Positions 1-6,907 of a DNA stretch of 19,235 nt are shown here, piece after piece. The position numbers and the translations under genes are program-made. Source of the stretch: an uncultured Lachnospiraceae bacterium (lineage in GTDB: Bacteria > Bacillota > Clostridia > Lachnospirales > Anaerotignaceae); the NCBI GenBank assembly GCA_944384285.1, contig CALWSX010000119.1:1-19235 (forward strand), read 5' to 3'. The notes under the pieces were generated by a model. That model saw only the letters and a list, made by a program, of their open reading frames with translations, made no database searches and was not told where the DNA came from. Position 1 is the first letter of the stretch. Each line of letters begins with the position of its first letter.

Positions 1-1409
1 GAATATATTTTTGATTTTTCGTTATAAGTAATTCCTAATTTTATTCCTGTTTCAAAATTTAAAGGCAACAATTCTTTTTGGTCTGGGAAGAGAGAAGTTG
101 CATATCTTTTTAGTTCACTTTCAGATATAAGTATTTCACCATTTTCAACATCGTCAGGTCTATGATATTTAGATATAGCAAGAATTATGGAATTCCAATA
201 AGTAATTTCATCTGTAAAATAAAAATTATTTTCTTCACCAGTTGAAAAAATTCTTGCAACGGCAAGATCAGCCATAGAACTATCAATATCAGGTTTAAGA
301 GGGTTATTTATTACGTATTCAGTTTTTAAATTTCCAAACATACTATTGTAAGTTATAAAATATTGCGAAAAATTTTCATTTTGCTCAAATGTAACACATA
401 TTTCAGGTGGTTTTATTTCTGATCTTGGTGCCTCAACGTATATGGATTCACCTCGATTTAAAGTTTTTGATAATAAAGTTTTTGTTGGAATATAGCTTAA
501 TGTTTCAACATTTGTAGTCCCAGATGTAATTGTAATTTTTGTATTATCATTTAATGCTACAAATAATGTAGGGTGATTTTCTTCTGATGAAATTTTTGGG
601 AGAATAATGTCGTCTATAATATTTGCATTTGATTTTTCTTCTTTTGTTACATTGTTAATTACTGATGCAAGTGTATTTTCGCATGGTTTATTTAAAGCTG
701 TGATATATGAAGTTTTACTAGGTCTAAAAAGATAATAATTTGGGCTATCTTCTTGTTCAATGTTATATACAGGTAATATAATAACAAGTCCTTCATCATC
801 TATATATGTTTGGAGTTGGTCGGAAGAGTAACATGTATCATATAAGATAAGGGATTTTTTAAATCCTAATTCAATCGTATTATCTTTTGATTTAATATAT
901 TTTTTGTTGTCATAAGCAGAAATGACTGCTTCTGAAAAAGTTTTTACGGAGTTTCTTACTTCTGATGAAGAAAAGCCCATTAAAGTATATAGTTCTGAAG
1001 GTGAAATTTCTTTTCCTGTTGAAATATCAATATTTAAAATTTTATATATGTAAGGAATATTTTTTGATTTGTATCTTAAACATAATGAAAAAATATTATT
1101 TTTTACAGTCCATTTGTAGTCAGAAGAAAAATAAAAATCAGCTGAAAGATTTTTTATTTCATCATATATTTTTTTTGTTTGTATGTTAAATTCAGAAACG
1201 GTATCGTAATTTAAAAGAGATTCATTTATTAAAGGAAGCTTGATTTCTGCAATATCGGATGTATCCATATCAGATACATACGCAAGATTATTAGTATTTT
1301 CTACAGAATTTGAGATAGAAACTTTTTGTGTTTCCTTGGAATTTGTACATGATACAAGAATCAATAATGTAAAAATTAAAAAAATACAAAATATATTTTT
1401 TTTACTCAT
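1..1409 (-). CDS. Secreted lipoprotein, DUF4163/DUF3298-like (partial, C-terminus off the window)
   Basis: Reading leftwards from an ATG at 1407-1409, the frame stays open to the window edge (469 codons, no stop seen), so the 3' end is missing. A GGAGG site lies 7 bases upstream. The N-terminus is a lipoprotein signal: lysines at 3-4, a hydrophobic stretch at 6-19 and the lipobox LVSC with Cys21 as the lipidated residue. The mature protein should be anchored on the outer face of the membrane. Around residues 95-145, a strand-rich stretch containing NIDISTGKEISPSEL resembles the core of DUF3298 (RsiV/PdaC-type extracellular domains), and the part before it resembles DUF4163. This family match is from memory of the pattern and is moderate. 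The remainder is polar and unrecognised. The gene is probably monocistronic, separated from its neighbour by that gene's terminator. No function can be assigned. Confidence 0.75.
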   Translation of the reverse strand, partial: MSKKNIFCIFLIFTLLILVSCTNSKETQKVSISNSVENTNNLAYVSDMDTSDIAEIKLPLINESLLNYDTVSEFNIQTKKIYDEIKNLSADFYFSSDYKWTVKNNIFSLCLRYKSKNIPYIYKILNIDISTGKEISPSELYTLMGFSSSEVRNSVKTFSEAVISAYDNKKYIKSKDNTIELGFKKSLILYDTCYSSDQLQTYIDDEGLVIILPVYNIEQEDSPNYYLFRPSKTSYITALNKPCENTLASVINNVTKEEKSNANIIDDIILPKISSEENHPTLFVALNDNTKITITSGTTNVETLSYIPTKTLLSKTLNRGESIYVEAPRSEIKPPEICVTFEQNENFSQYFITYNSMFGNLKTEYVINNPLKPDIDSSMADLAVARIFSTGEENNFYFTDEITYWNSIILAISKYHRPDDVENGEILISESELKRYATSLFPDQKELLPLNFETGIKLGITYNEKSKIY

Positions 1410-1625
1410 AAGTAACCTCCTTAAAGGCAATAATGTCAAAAGAGATTTTTAAAATAAATATAAAATTTGATATACAAAACAATTTATATAAATGTTTTAT
1501 TATAATATTTTAAATACAAAATATATATAAAAAGTATTGTGAGTAAAATTATTAATAAAATAGAGACAACAGCAAATATATTTTACACTAAAATATACAA
1601 AAAATAAAGTAATAATTTTGTTGCA

Positions 1626-1663
1626 TAAAAAAACCTTTTAGAGAGAAATACTCTAAAAGGTTT
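1626..1663 (-). terminator. Intrinsic terminator of the DUF3792 gene
   Basis: A perfect 13-bp stem (1631-1643 with 1651-1663) encloses a 7-base loop. Read on the minus strand it is followed by a run of seven T. It lies directly after the stop codon of the minus-strand membrane protein gene. Confidence 0.85.
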
Positions 1664-1668
1664 AAAAA

Positions 1669-2067
1669 TTATTTTTTATTTACTCCTAAAACTCCTCCGA
1701 TAGCACCCCCTAATATTGCAGATATAATCATAATAATATTATTTTTGGAAAACAATTGAGCACTGAAGATTAAAGAGATTATTATATAAATTACAGCATA
1801 CATTAAACCTGCTAGCCCACCACATATTAGCCCTTTTTCTTTTGTGATTTTTGAATAGTCATAGCCGCACATTAGAGAGGCAACGGCAGGTAAAATAATT
1901 ATAATAATACTTATAATATTTTCCTTAATATCTGTGTATGTAGTTAGAATTGAAATAAATAATAGTATGGTTATAGTAAATATATAAGATATAACCAAAG
2001 GTTTTGCTAAAGATAAATACATATTTTTATTGTTTGGTTCTCGTTTTTCCATATTCAATTTACTCAT
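1669..2067 (-). CDS. Small membrane protein, DUF3792 (TIGR04086/YrzE family)
   Basis: This 132-residue protein has four predicted membrane helices (about 20-42, 50-69, 80-103 and 110-128). A short Lys/Glu loop (YSKITKEKG, 71-79) separates the pairs, and the last helix is glycine-rich (GGAIGGVLG). Length, helix spacing and the GL(I/L)xGGLAGLxY motif at the start of helix 3 match the DUF3792/TIGR04086 family of Firmicutes, whose function is unknown. In other Clostridia members often sit near yajC, tgt and secretion genes (recalled, not testable here); here the gene stands alone between a lipoprotein gene and a divergent PHP gene. The ATG is preceded by AAGGAGG at good spacing. A well-formed promoter lies upstream and a terminator follows, so it is most likely transcribed alone. 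Confidence 0.75.
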   Translation of the reverse strand: MSKLNMEKREPNNKNMYLSLAKPLVISYIFTITILLFISILTTYTDIKENIISIIIIILPAVASLMCGYDYSKITKEKGLICGGLAGLMYAVIYIIISLIFSAQLFSKNNIIMIISAILGGAIGGVLGVNKK

Positions 2068-2104
2068 TAATTTTCCTCCTTATAATAAATTTATTTTATC
2101 TTTT

Positions 2105-2132
2105 AGTATAGAATATGTCTTTTTCGTTGCAA
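2105..2132 (-). promoter_or_regulatory. Predicted sigma-A promoter for the DUF3792 gene
   Basis: On the minus strand, TTGCAA (2127-2132) is followed by a 16-base spacer and TATACT (2105-2110). This places the start point about 35 bases before the ATG. A plus-strand TATAAT at 2155-2160 may serve the divergent PHP gene, but no properly spaced -35 was found for it. Confidence 0.5.
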
Positions 2133-2201
2133 ATATTGATAAAAAGTGATTTAATATAATAAGTGTATGATATTTAGTATAGTAGAAAAGGAAAAAACTC
2201 T

Positions 2202-3050
2202 ATGGAAAAAATTATTGATTTGCACGTACATTCAACATTTTCAGATGGTACTTTTACGCCTGAAGAAATAATTAAAGTTGCAAAAGAAAAAAATCTTTCA
2301 GCACTAGCTCTTACAGACCATGATAATATTGGTGGATATGAGGAATTTTATAAATATGGAAAAGAAAACAATATTGAAACAATTTGTGGTATTGAGTTTT
2401 CCACATCTGCAGGTATTCCGGCAGAGGTCCATATTGTAGGGTTATTTCTCGACCATAAAAACAATGAATTAAATGAAAAAATAAAAGAGCTAAGTATTTT
2501 GAGAAAAGACAGAAATAGAAAAATGATTCAAAAGTTTAAAGACTTAGGTATTAATATTTCTGAAGAAGAGTTAAGAAAAGAGTCTAAGGGGAGTATAGTT
2601 ACAAAATGCCATTATGCAAATATTTTGTATAAAAGAGGAATAGTATCATCTATTTCAGAAGCATTTGACGTGTATCTCCATTCAGGAAAGCCAGCTGATG
2701 TTAAAAGAGTACCATATCTTTCAGAAAAGGCCATAGATCTTATCCATAGGGCTGGAGGAATTGCTGTTCTTGCTCATCCAACATTATATAAACTTGATTA
2801 TGATGGTATATATGAGTTGGCAAGCAGGCTTAAAAATTCTGGACTTGATGCAATCGAAATATTATATTCAACATATACAGAAGAACAATCTATTAAAGTT
2901 AAAGAAATTGCAGATAAATTGAGTCTTTTATATTCAGGTGGAAGTGATTTTCATGGAACTAATAAACCAAAAATCTCATTAGGTTCTGGACATGGAAATC
3001 TTAAAATACCATATGAAATATTAGATAATTTAAAAAAACACTTGAAATAA
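2202..3050 (+). CDS. PHP-domain metal-dependent phosphoesterase
   Basis: This 282-residue protein is a full-length PHP (polymerase and histidinol phosphatase) hydrolase. Metal-ligand motifs appear in family order: DLHVHSTFSDGT (His8, His10, Asp15), LTDHD (Asp39, His40), GIEFS (Glu65), KCHYAN (His137), AHP (His192) and SDFHG (Asp249, His251). Together these bind a metal cluster in the barrel centre. The closest well-studied relatives are the YciV/RNase AM group and related 3',5'-nucleoside bisphosphatases, so hydrolysis of a small phosphomonoester or of short RNA 5' ends is a fair inference, but the substrate cannot be fixed from sequence. It is cytoplasmic, with no signal peptide. The ribosome site is weak (AAAGGAA about 10 bases upstream). 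The gene is divergent from the DUF3792 gene, and its 3' end overlaps the -35 of the promoter at 3042-3070. Confidence 0.9.
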   Translation: MEKIIDLHVHSTFSDGTFTPEEIIKVAKEKNLSALALTDHDNIGGYEEFYKYGKENNIETICGIEFSTSAGIPAEVHIVGLFLDHKNNELNEKIKELSILRKDRNRKMIQKFKDLGINISEEELRKESKGSIVTKCHYANILYKRGIVSSISEAFDVYLHSGKPADVKRVPYLSEKAIDLIHRAGGIAVLAHPTLYKLDYDGIYELASRLKNSGLDAIEILYSTYTEEQSIKVKEIADKLSLLYSGGSDFHGTNKPKISLGSGHGNLKIPYEILDNLKKHLK

Positions 3051-3070
3051 ATGTAAAAATATGTTAATAT
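3042..3070 (+). promoter_or_regulatory. Predicted sigma-A promoter overlapping the end of the PHP gene
   Basis: TTGAAA (3042-3047) and TAATAT (3065-3070) are 17 bases apart, with an extended -10 TG at 3062-3063. The start point would be about 3077, inside the Fur-box palindrome. The -35 lies within the last codons of the PHP gene. The transcript would run towards tig, whose ATG is about 350 bases away. Confidence 0.5.
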
Positions 3071-3075
3071 TTAAT

Positions 3076-3090
3076 TGATAATAATTATCA
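3076..3090 (+). promoter_or_regulatory. Fur-box-like palindrome (7-1-7)
   Basis: TGATAAT-A-ATTATCA is a perfect 15-base 7-1-7 palindrome, extended by one T/A pair on each side (3075-3091). It equals the consensus half-sites known for Bacillus Fur operators. It covers the predicted start point of the promoter at 3042-3070, a normal place for a repressor. No iron-uptake gene is visible nearby. Because the region is AT-rich, chance or use by a relative such as PerR or Zur remains possible. Confidence 0.5.
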
Positions 3091-3158
3091 ACTAATAATA
3101 ATTTTGTTAATAACTTTTATATATATTGAAAATTTAAGTAGATTTTATTACTACTATA

Positions 3159-3167
3159 TGATATAAT
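3159..3167 (+). promoter_or_regulatory. Extended -10 promoter element upstream of tig
   Basis: TG-A-TATAAT is an ideal extended -10. No good -35 stands 17 bases upstream, which extended -10 promoters tolerate. Start would be about 3174, giving a tig leader of about 255 bases. Confidence 0.45.
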
Positions 3168-3188
3168 ATCCTTTGATTATTTTGTCAA
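3160..3188 (-). promoter_or_regulatory. Predicted leftward promoter sharing the -10 of the tig-side promoter
   Basis: On the minus strand, TTGACA (from 3183-3188) is followed by a 17-base spacer and TATATC (from 3160-3165). Its -10 overlaps the plus-strand TATAAT at 3162-3167. A transcript would run left through the Fur box and become antisense to the end of the PHP gene. Confidence 0.4.
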
Positions 3189-3290
3189 AAGCATTATATG
3201 AGTCTATTGTTACAAATGCATGAAAATATATATAATTTTCATAATGATTTTACAAAAAACATTTTTCTTGCTTATGTGTGCAAAAAACAC

Positions 3291-3319
3291 TTGTTAGCTT
3301 TTTACAGATGGTTTATTAT
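3291..3319 (+). promoter_or_regulatory. Predicted proximal promoter for tig-clpP-clpX
   Basis: TTGTTA (3291-3296), a 17-base spacer and TATTAT (3314-3319) place a start at about 3326, roughly 100 bases before the tig ATG. No CIRCE or CtsR heptad operator is seen nearby. Confidence 0.4.
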
Positions 3320-3429
3320 TTAATCAAAATAGATGACGTTTTTTATTAATTATTAATAAAGAATTCTTTTAAGTATTCTGTTTTGATTATTATGAAAAAC
3401 GCAATTTATTCTAAGGAGGAAATACCGCA

Positions 3430-4716
3430 ATGACAAATGCACAAATAGTTGGAAATGAAAAAGGAAAAGTTACTATTTCTTTTGATTGTTCAGCAGAAAA
3501 TTTTGAAGAAAGCATCAATAAAGCTTTCTTAAAATCAAGAAAAAATTTCAATATACCTGGATTCAGAAAAGGTAAAGCTACAAGAAGAATAATTGAAGCT
3601 ACTTATGGCGAATCTGTATTTTATCAGGACGCTTTTAATATTTTACTTGCAGAAGCTTATCCAGCAGCGATTGAAGAACTTAAACTTGAACCTGTTTCTA
3701 AACCTGATGTAGATGTTAAAAAAGTTGATAAAAATGAAGGTGTAACATTTGAAATCAGATTTTTTGTAAAACCAGAAGTTAAACTTGGAAAATATAAAGA
3801 ATTTGGCTTTGTAAAACCACCTATGACAATAGAAGAAGCAGAAATTCATGAAGCTGTTAATAATGAACTTCTTAAAAATGCTCGTTCAGTTGAAATTACT
3901 GATAGACCTTGTGAAAAAGGCGACACAGTTGAAATTAACTACTTAGGAACAGTTGATGGTGTTCCTTTCGATGGTGGTCAGGCTAACGATTATCACCTTG
4001 TTCTTGGTTCAAAACAGTTCATTCCTGGATTTGAAGAACAGGTTATCGGACATTCAATCGGTGAAAACTTTGATATTACTGTTACATTCCCTGAAGATTA
4101 TCACGAAGAAAAAATGCAGGGTAAAGAAGCAGTATTTAACATTCTTCTTAAACGTATTGCAAGAACAGAACTTCCAAAACTTACAGATGAATATGTACAG
4201 GATATTTCAGAATTCGACAATGTAAACGATTATGTTGACGATCTTCAGAAAAAAATGATTGAAGAGAAAGAAAAATCATTTAGAGATGAAGCAGAAAAAG
4301 CTATAATTGAAACAATTATTGAGAATACTGAAATGGAAGTACCTGAAATCATGTATGAAAACAGAATTGATGAATTAATGATGGATCTTGAAAGAAACTT
4401 AAAAGCTCAAGGTTTATCAGTTGAAACATACTGTAAATACATGGGTGGAACACCTGAATCTGTAAGAGAAAACTTCAGACAGACAGCAAAACAGAATGTA
4501 GATTCAAGACTTGTACTTGAAGAAATCGCTAAAGTTGAAAATATTACTGTTTCAGATGAGGAACTTGATGAATATTACAAAGAATTAAGTGAAAAATATA
4601 ATGTTCCTTATGAAAGAATAGTTTCATCTTTCGATAATATTGATATTGAAACTGTTAAATCTGATTTGGCTACAAGAAAAGCATTAGAATTAGTATACAA
4701 CAGTTCCATAAAATAA
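3430..4716 (+). CDS. tig: Trigger factor (ribosome-associated chaperone, peptidyl-prolyl isomerase)
   Basis: The 428-residue length is normal for the family. Residues 1 to about 145 form the ribosome-binding domain, with the signature loop GFRKGKAT at 44-51. About 155-245 is the FKBP-type isomerase domain (GDTVEINYLGTVDGVPFDGG, then FIPGFEEQVIG and FPEDYHEEKMQGK). The remainder is the helical SurA-like chaperone domain. The protein binds at the ribosome exit tunnel and shields nascent chains. The ATG has AAGGAGG about 10 bases upstream. clpP follows after 27 bases and clpX after that, the usual proteostasis order, so co-transcription is likely. One oddity is Thr51 (codon ACA), where the GFRxGxxP signature normally has proline; the FRK core that contacts the ribosome is intact. 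Confidence 0.97.
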   Translation: MTNAQIVGNEKGKVTISFDCSAENFEESINKAFLKSRKNFNIPGFRKGKATRRIIEATYGESVFYQDAFNILLAEAYPAAIEELKLEPVSKPDVDVKKVDKNEGVTFEIRFFVKPEVKLGKYKEFGFVKPPMTIEEAEIHEAVNNELLKNARSVEITDRPCEKGDTVEINYLGTVDGVPFDGGQANDYHLVLGSKQFIPGFEEQVIGHSIGENFDITVTFPEDYHEEKMQGKEAVFNILLKRIARTELPKLTDEYVQDISEFDNVNDYVDDLQKKMIEEKEKSFRDEAEKAIIETIIENTEMEVPEIMYENRIDELMMDLERNLKAQGLSVETYCKYMGGTPESVRENFRQTAKQNVDSRLVLEEIAKVENITVSDEELDEYYKELSEKYNVPYERIVSSFDNIDIETVKSDLATRKALELVYNSSIK

Positions 4717-4743
4717 ATTATTTATTTTAAAGGAGGTTTTATT

Positions 4744-5331
4744 ATGAGTTTAGTTCCAATGGTAATAGAACAAACTAACAGAGGCGAACGCTCCTATGAT
4801 ATTTATTCGAGACTTTTAAAAGATCGAATTATCTTTTTGGGCGAAGAAGTAAATAGTACTACTGCAAGTTTAATTATATCTCAGCTTTTATTCCTTGAAG
4901 CAGAGGATCCGGATAAAGATATTTCTTTATATATTAATTCACCGGGTGGTTCTGTAACAGATGGTCTTGCTATTTATGATACAATGCAGTTTATTAAACC
5001 AGATGTTTCTACTATCTGTCTTGGATTAGCTGCAAGCATGGGAGCATTTTTACTTGCCGGTGGTGCAAAAGGAAAAAGATTTGCTTTGCCTAATTCTGAA
5101 ATTATGATTCATCAGCCTTCAGGTGGTGCTAGCGGTCAGGCTACTGATATTAGAATTCATGCTGAAAATATTCTTAGAATAAAGAAAAGACTTAATGAAA
5201 TTTTAGCTGAAAACACAGGCCAGCCTTATGATAAAATTGTTCAGGATACAGAAAGAGATAACTTTATGACATCTCAGGAAGCTCTTGAATATGGTTTAAT
5301 TGATAAGGTATTTGATGCACGCAGAGCATAA
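4744..5331 (+). CDS. clpP: ATP-dependent Clp protease proteolytic subunit
   Basis: The 195 residues are the normal full length. The serine-protease triad is in canonical positions: Ser98 in GLAASMGAF, His123 in MIHQPSG and Asp172 in TERDNFM. The oxyanion region INSPGGSV (65-72) and the N-terminal axial-loop segment (about 1-20) are present. Fourteen subunits form a barrel that degrades proteins unfolded and fed in by ClpX, encoded just downstream, or by other Clp ATPases. An AAAGGAGG site lies about 7 bases before the ATG. The gene sits 27 bases after tig and 63 before clpX with no terminator between them, consistent with one transcript. Confidence 0.97.
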   Translation: MSLVPMVIEQTNRGERSYDIYSRLLKDRIIFLGEEVNSTTASLIISQLLFLEAEDPDKDISLYINSPGGSVTDGLAIYDTMQFIKPDVSTICLGLAASMGAFLLAGGAKGKRFALPNSEIMIHQPSGGASGQATDIRIHAENILRIKKRLNEILAENTGQPYDKIVQDTERDNFMTSQEALEYGLIDKVFDARRA

Positions 5332-5351
5332 ATAACACTGCTGCAAACGTC

Positions 5352-5369
5352 CCTTAAAATATTTTAAGG
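5352..5369. repeat. Perfect 18-base palindrome in the clpP-clpX gap
   Basis: CCTTAAAATATTTTAAGG is fully self-complementary; as RNA it can form a 7-bp stem with a 4-base loop. Its right arm ends in an AAGGAGA that looks like a spare ribosome site, but no start codon stands at the right distance after it. No T run follows, so it is not a terminator. Confidence 0.5.
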
Positions 5370-5380
5370 AGAAAGCATAG

Positions 5381-5397
5381 AAGGAGATGATATTGTG
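5381..5397 (+). promoter_or_regulatory. Ribosome site fixing the GTG start of clpX
   Basis: AAGGAG (5381-5386) is 8 bases from GTG at 5395-5397. The only nearby ATG (5387-5389) is in another frame, so the GTG start is well supported. Confidence 0.8.
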
Positions 5398-6720
5398 GCT
5401 ACTAAAAAAGAAGATAAAAAACAAATAAAATGTTCTTTTTGCGGTAAAACACAAGAACAAGTTAGAAAACTTATCGCAGGTCCAAACGTATATATTTGTG
5501 ATGAATGTATAGAGTTATGTGCAAATATTATATATGATGAGTTTGAAAATAATTCTGACGAAAATGCGCCGGAATTAAAGTCTCTTCCAAAACCTAAAGA
5601 GATAAAAGAATTTTTAGATAAATATGTAATTGGTCAGGACGCAGCAAAAAGAGCTCTTTCTGTAGCTGTTTATAATCATTATAAAAGAATTGCTGTTAAT
5701 GATGCTATAAAAGATGGTAAAGCTTCAGGAGATGCGCTTGAAATACAAAAAAGTAATATCCTTGTAGTTGGACCTACTGGTGTTGGTAAAACACTTCTTG
5801 CACAGACACTTGCAAAAATGTTAAATGTACCATTTGCTATTGCAGATGCTACTTCTCTTACAGAAGCCGGATATGTTGGTGAAGACGTAGAAAATATTCT
5901 TTTAAGACTTATCCAGGCAGCTGATTATGATGTAGAAAAAGCACAAAAAGGAATTATATACATTGACGAAATCGATAAGATTACAAGAAAATCTGAAAAT
6001 CCATCAATCACAAGAGATGTTAGCGGTGAAGGTGTCCAGCAGGCACTTCTTAAAATGATTGAAGGTACTGTTGCATCTGTACCTCCTCAGGGTGGAAGAA
6101 AACATCCACATCAGGAATTTATACAGATTGATACATCTAATATTCTTTTCATCTGTGGTGGAGCCTTTGTAGGACTTGAAAAAATTATTGAAAAACGTCA
6201 CGGAGAAAAAGTTATTGGTTTTGGTGCAACTATTAAATCAAATTCAGACAAAGAAACTATTTCAGAACTTATGAAGGATCTTCAGCCTCATGACCTTTTG
6301 AAATTTGGTCTTATACCTGAACTTATTGGTAGACTTCCTGTTGCAGTTGCACTTCAAGATCTTGATGAAAATGCTCTTGTCAAAATCCTTACAGAGCCTA
6401 AAAATGCTATTATTAAACAATATCAGTATCTTTTCGAGCTTGATGATATAATTCTTGAATTTACTGATGAAGCATTAAAAGCAATTGCAAGACTTGCAGT
6501 TGAAAGAAAAACAGGAGCAAGGGGATTACGTTCAATTATTGAAGAATTCATGAATGGAGTAATGTTTGACGCTCCTTCTGATGACACAATTGAAAAAATT
6601 ATTATTACAGAGGATGTAATTACCAAAAAAGCTAAACCTGAAATAATCTATAATGAAAACAGAGAACCTTTATCAAAATCAAGTAAAAAATATTTTGATA
6701 AAAACCCTGCAATTTCATAA
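5395..6720 (+). CDS. clpX: ClpX, AAA+ unfoldase of the ClpXP protease
   Basis: The 441-residue protein has the whole ClpX architecture. The N-terminal zinc finger has Cys13, Cys16, Cys35 and Cys38. Walker A is GPTGVGKT (125-132), pore loop 1 GYVG (158-161), Walker B IIYIDE (186-191) and the RKH pore loop 234-236. The IGF loop that docks on ClpP is at 273-275, and the sensor-2 GARGLR at 373-378. It unfolds tagged substrates with ATP and passes them to ClpP, encoded upstream. The start is GTG: AAGGAG stands 8 bases before it, the first residues (MATKKEDKK) match the family, and the nearby ATG at 5387 is out of frame. lon, which follows clpX in many Firmicutes, is absent; a MATE gene follows instead, past two terminator hairpins. 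Confidence 0.97.
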   Translation: MATKKEDKKQIKCSFCGKTQEQVRKLIAGPNVYICDECIELCANIIYDEFENNSDENAPELKSLPKPKEIKEFLDKYVIGQDAAKRALSVAVYNHYKRIAVNDAIKDGKASGDALEIQKSNILVVGPTGVGKTLLAQTLAKMLNVPFAIADATSLTEAGYVGEDVENILLRLIQAADYDVEKAQKGIIYIDEIDKITRKSENPSITRDVSGEGVQQALLKMIEGTVASVPPQGGRKHPHQEFIQIDTSNILFICGGAFVGLEKIIEKRHGEKVIGFGATIKSNSDKETISELMKDLQPHDLLKFGLIPELIGRLPVAVALQDLDENALVKILTEPKNAIIKQYQYLFELDDIILEFTDEALKAIARLAVERKTGARGLRSIIEEFMNGVMFDAPSDDTIEKIIITEDVITKKAKPEIIYNENREPLSKSSKKYFDKNPAIS

Positions 6721-6740
6721 AATTATTATTTAAATTTTGA

Positions 6741-6770
6741 AAAGAACCTCACTCAAAACAAGGTTTTTTT
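6741..6770 (+). terminator. Weak terminator after clpX
   Basis: AACCT (6745-6749) pairs with AGGTT (6761-6765) across an 11-base loop, followed by five T. A-T pairs from 6741 lengthen the stem. Confidence 0.5.
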
Positions 6771-6776
6771 ATAAAG

Positions 6777-6811
6777 CGGCAGACGGTAAATATTTACTGT
6801 CTGTCGTTTTT
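6777..6811 (+). terminator. Strong intrinsic terminator after clpX
   Basis: The arms 6777-6791 and 6792-6806 are complementary over their length with two G-T pairs, giving about 13 bp and a 4-base loop, followed by TTTTT. It should end the tig-clpP-clpX transcript. Confidence 0.8.
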
Positions 6812-6849
6812 CTGTGTATATTAATTTTTTTTGAAACAAAATAAAAAAA

Positions 6850-6881
6850 ATATCGTATATCTTAAAAGTGATATATGATAT
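6850..6881. promoter_or_regulatory. Inverted repeat, operator-like, upstream of the first MATE gene
   Basis: ATATCGTATATC (6850-6861) and GATATATGATAT (6870-6881) match as inverted repeats at 11 of 12 positions around an 8-base spacer. A possible -35 TTGAAA (6831-6836) precedes it, so the repeat falls on the expected -10 and start region. This is a typical place for a MarR-, PadR- or TetR-type repressor, but no regulator gene is adjacent. Confidence 0.4.
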
Positions 6882-6907
6882 ATAGATGAATAAAAGAGGT
6901 GTAGAAA

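Larger units (their letters stand above)
3051..3429. other. 379-base intergenic region with clustered regulatory signals
   Basis: No convincing protein gene is seen here. A 41-codon frame at 3198-3323 lacks a ribosome site. Besides the entries given separately, the stretch holds an AT-rich hairpin (3220-3227 with 3235-3242) and a weak terminator-like structure. In the latter, GCT/AGC encloses GTGT/ACAC, with an internal mismatch loop, at 3270-3298, and five T follow. It may hold a long tig leader or a small RNA. Confidence 0.4.

Noticed and set aside
965..1452. Two plus-strand frames of 70-74 codons
   Set aside because: They run antisense inside the open minus-strand lipoprotein frame, lack ribosome sites and show no domain pattern.
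3198..3323. A 41-codon reading frame in the gap before tig
   Set aside because: It has no ribosome site, its composition is that of random AT-rich DNA, and it overlaps the terminator-like fold; frames of this size are common by chance here.
3051..3429. CIRCE or CtsR heat-shock operators before tig-clpP-clpX
   Set aside because: No TTAGCACTC dyad and no tandem GGTCAAA heptads were found; the nearest likeness is a degenerate TCAAA pair around 3171-3190.
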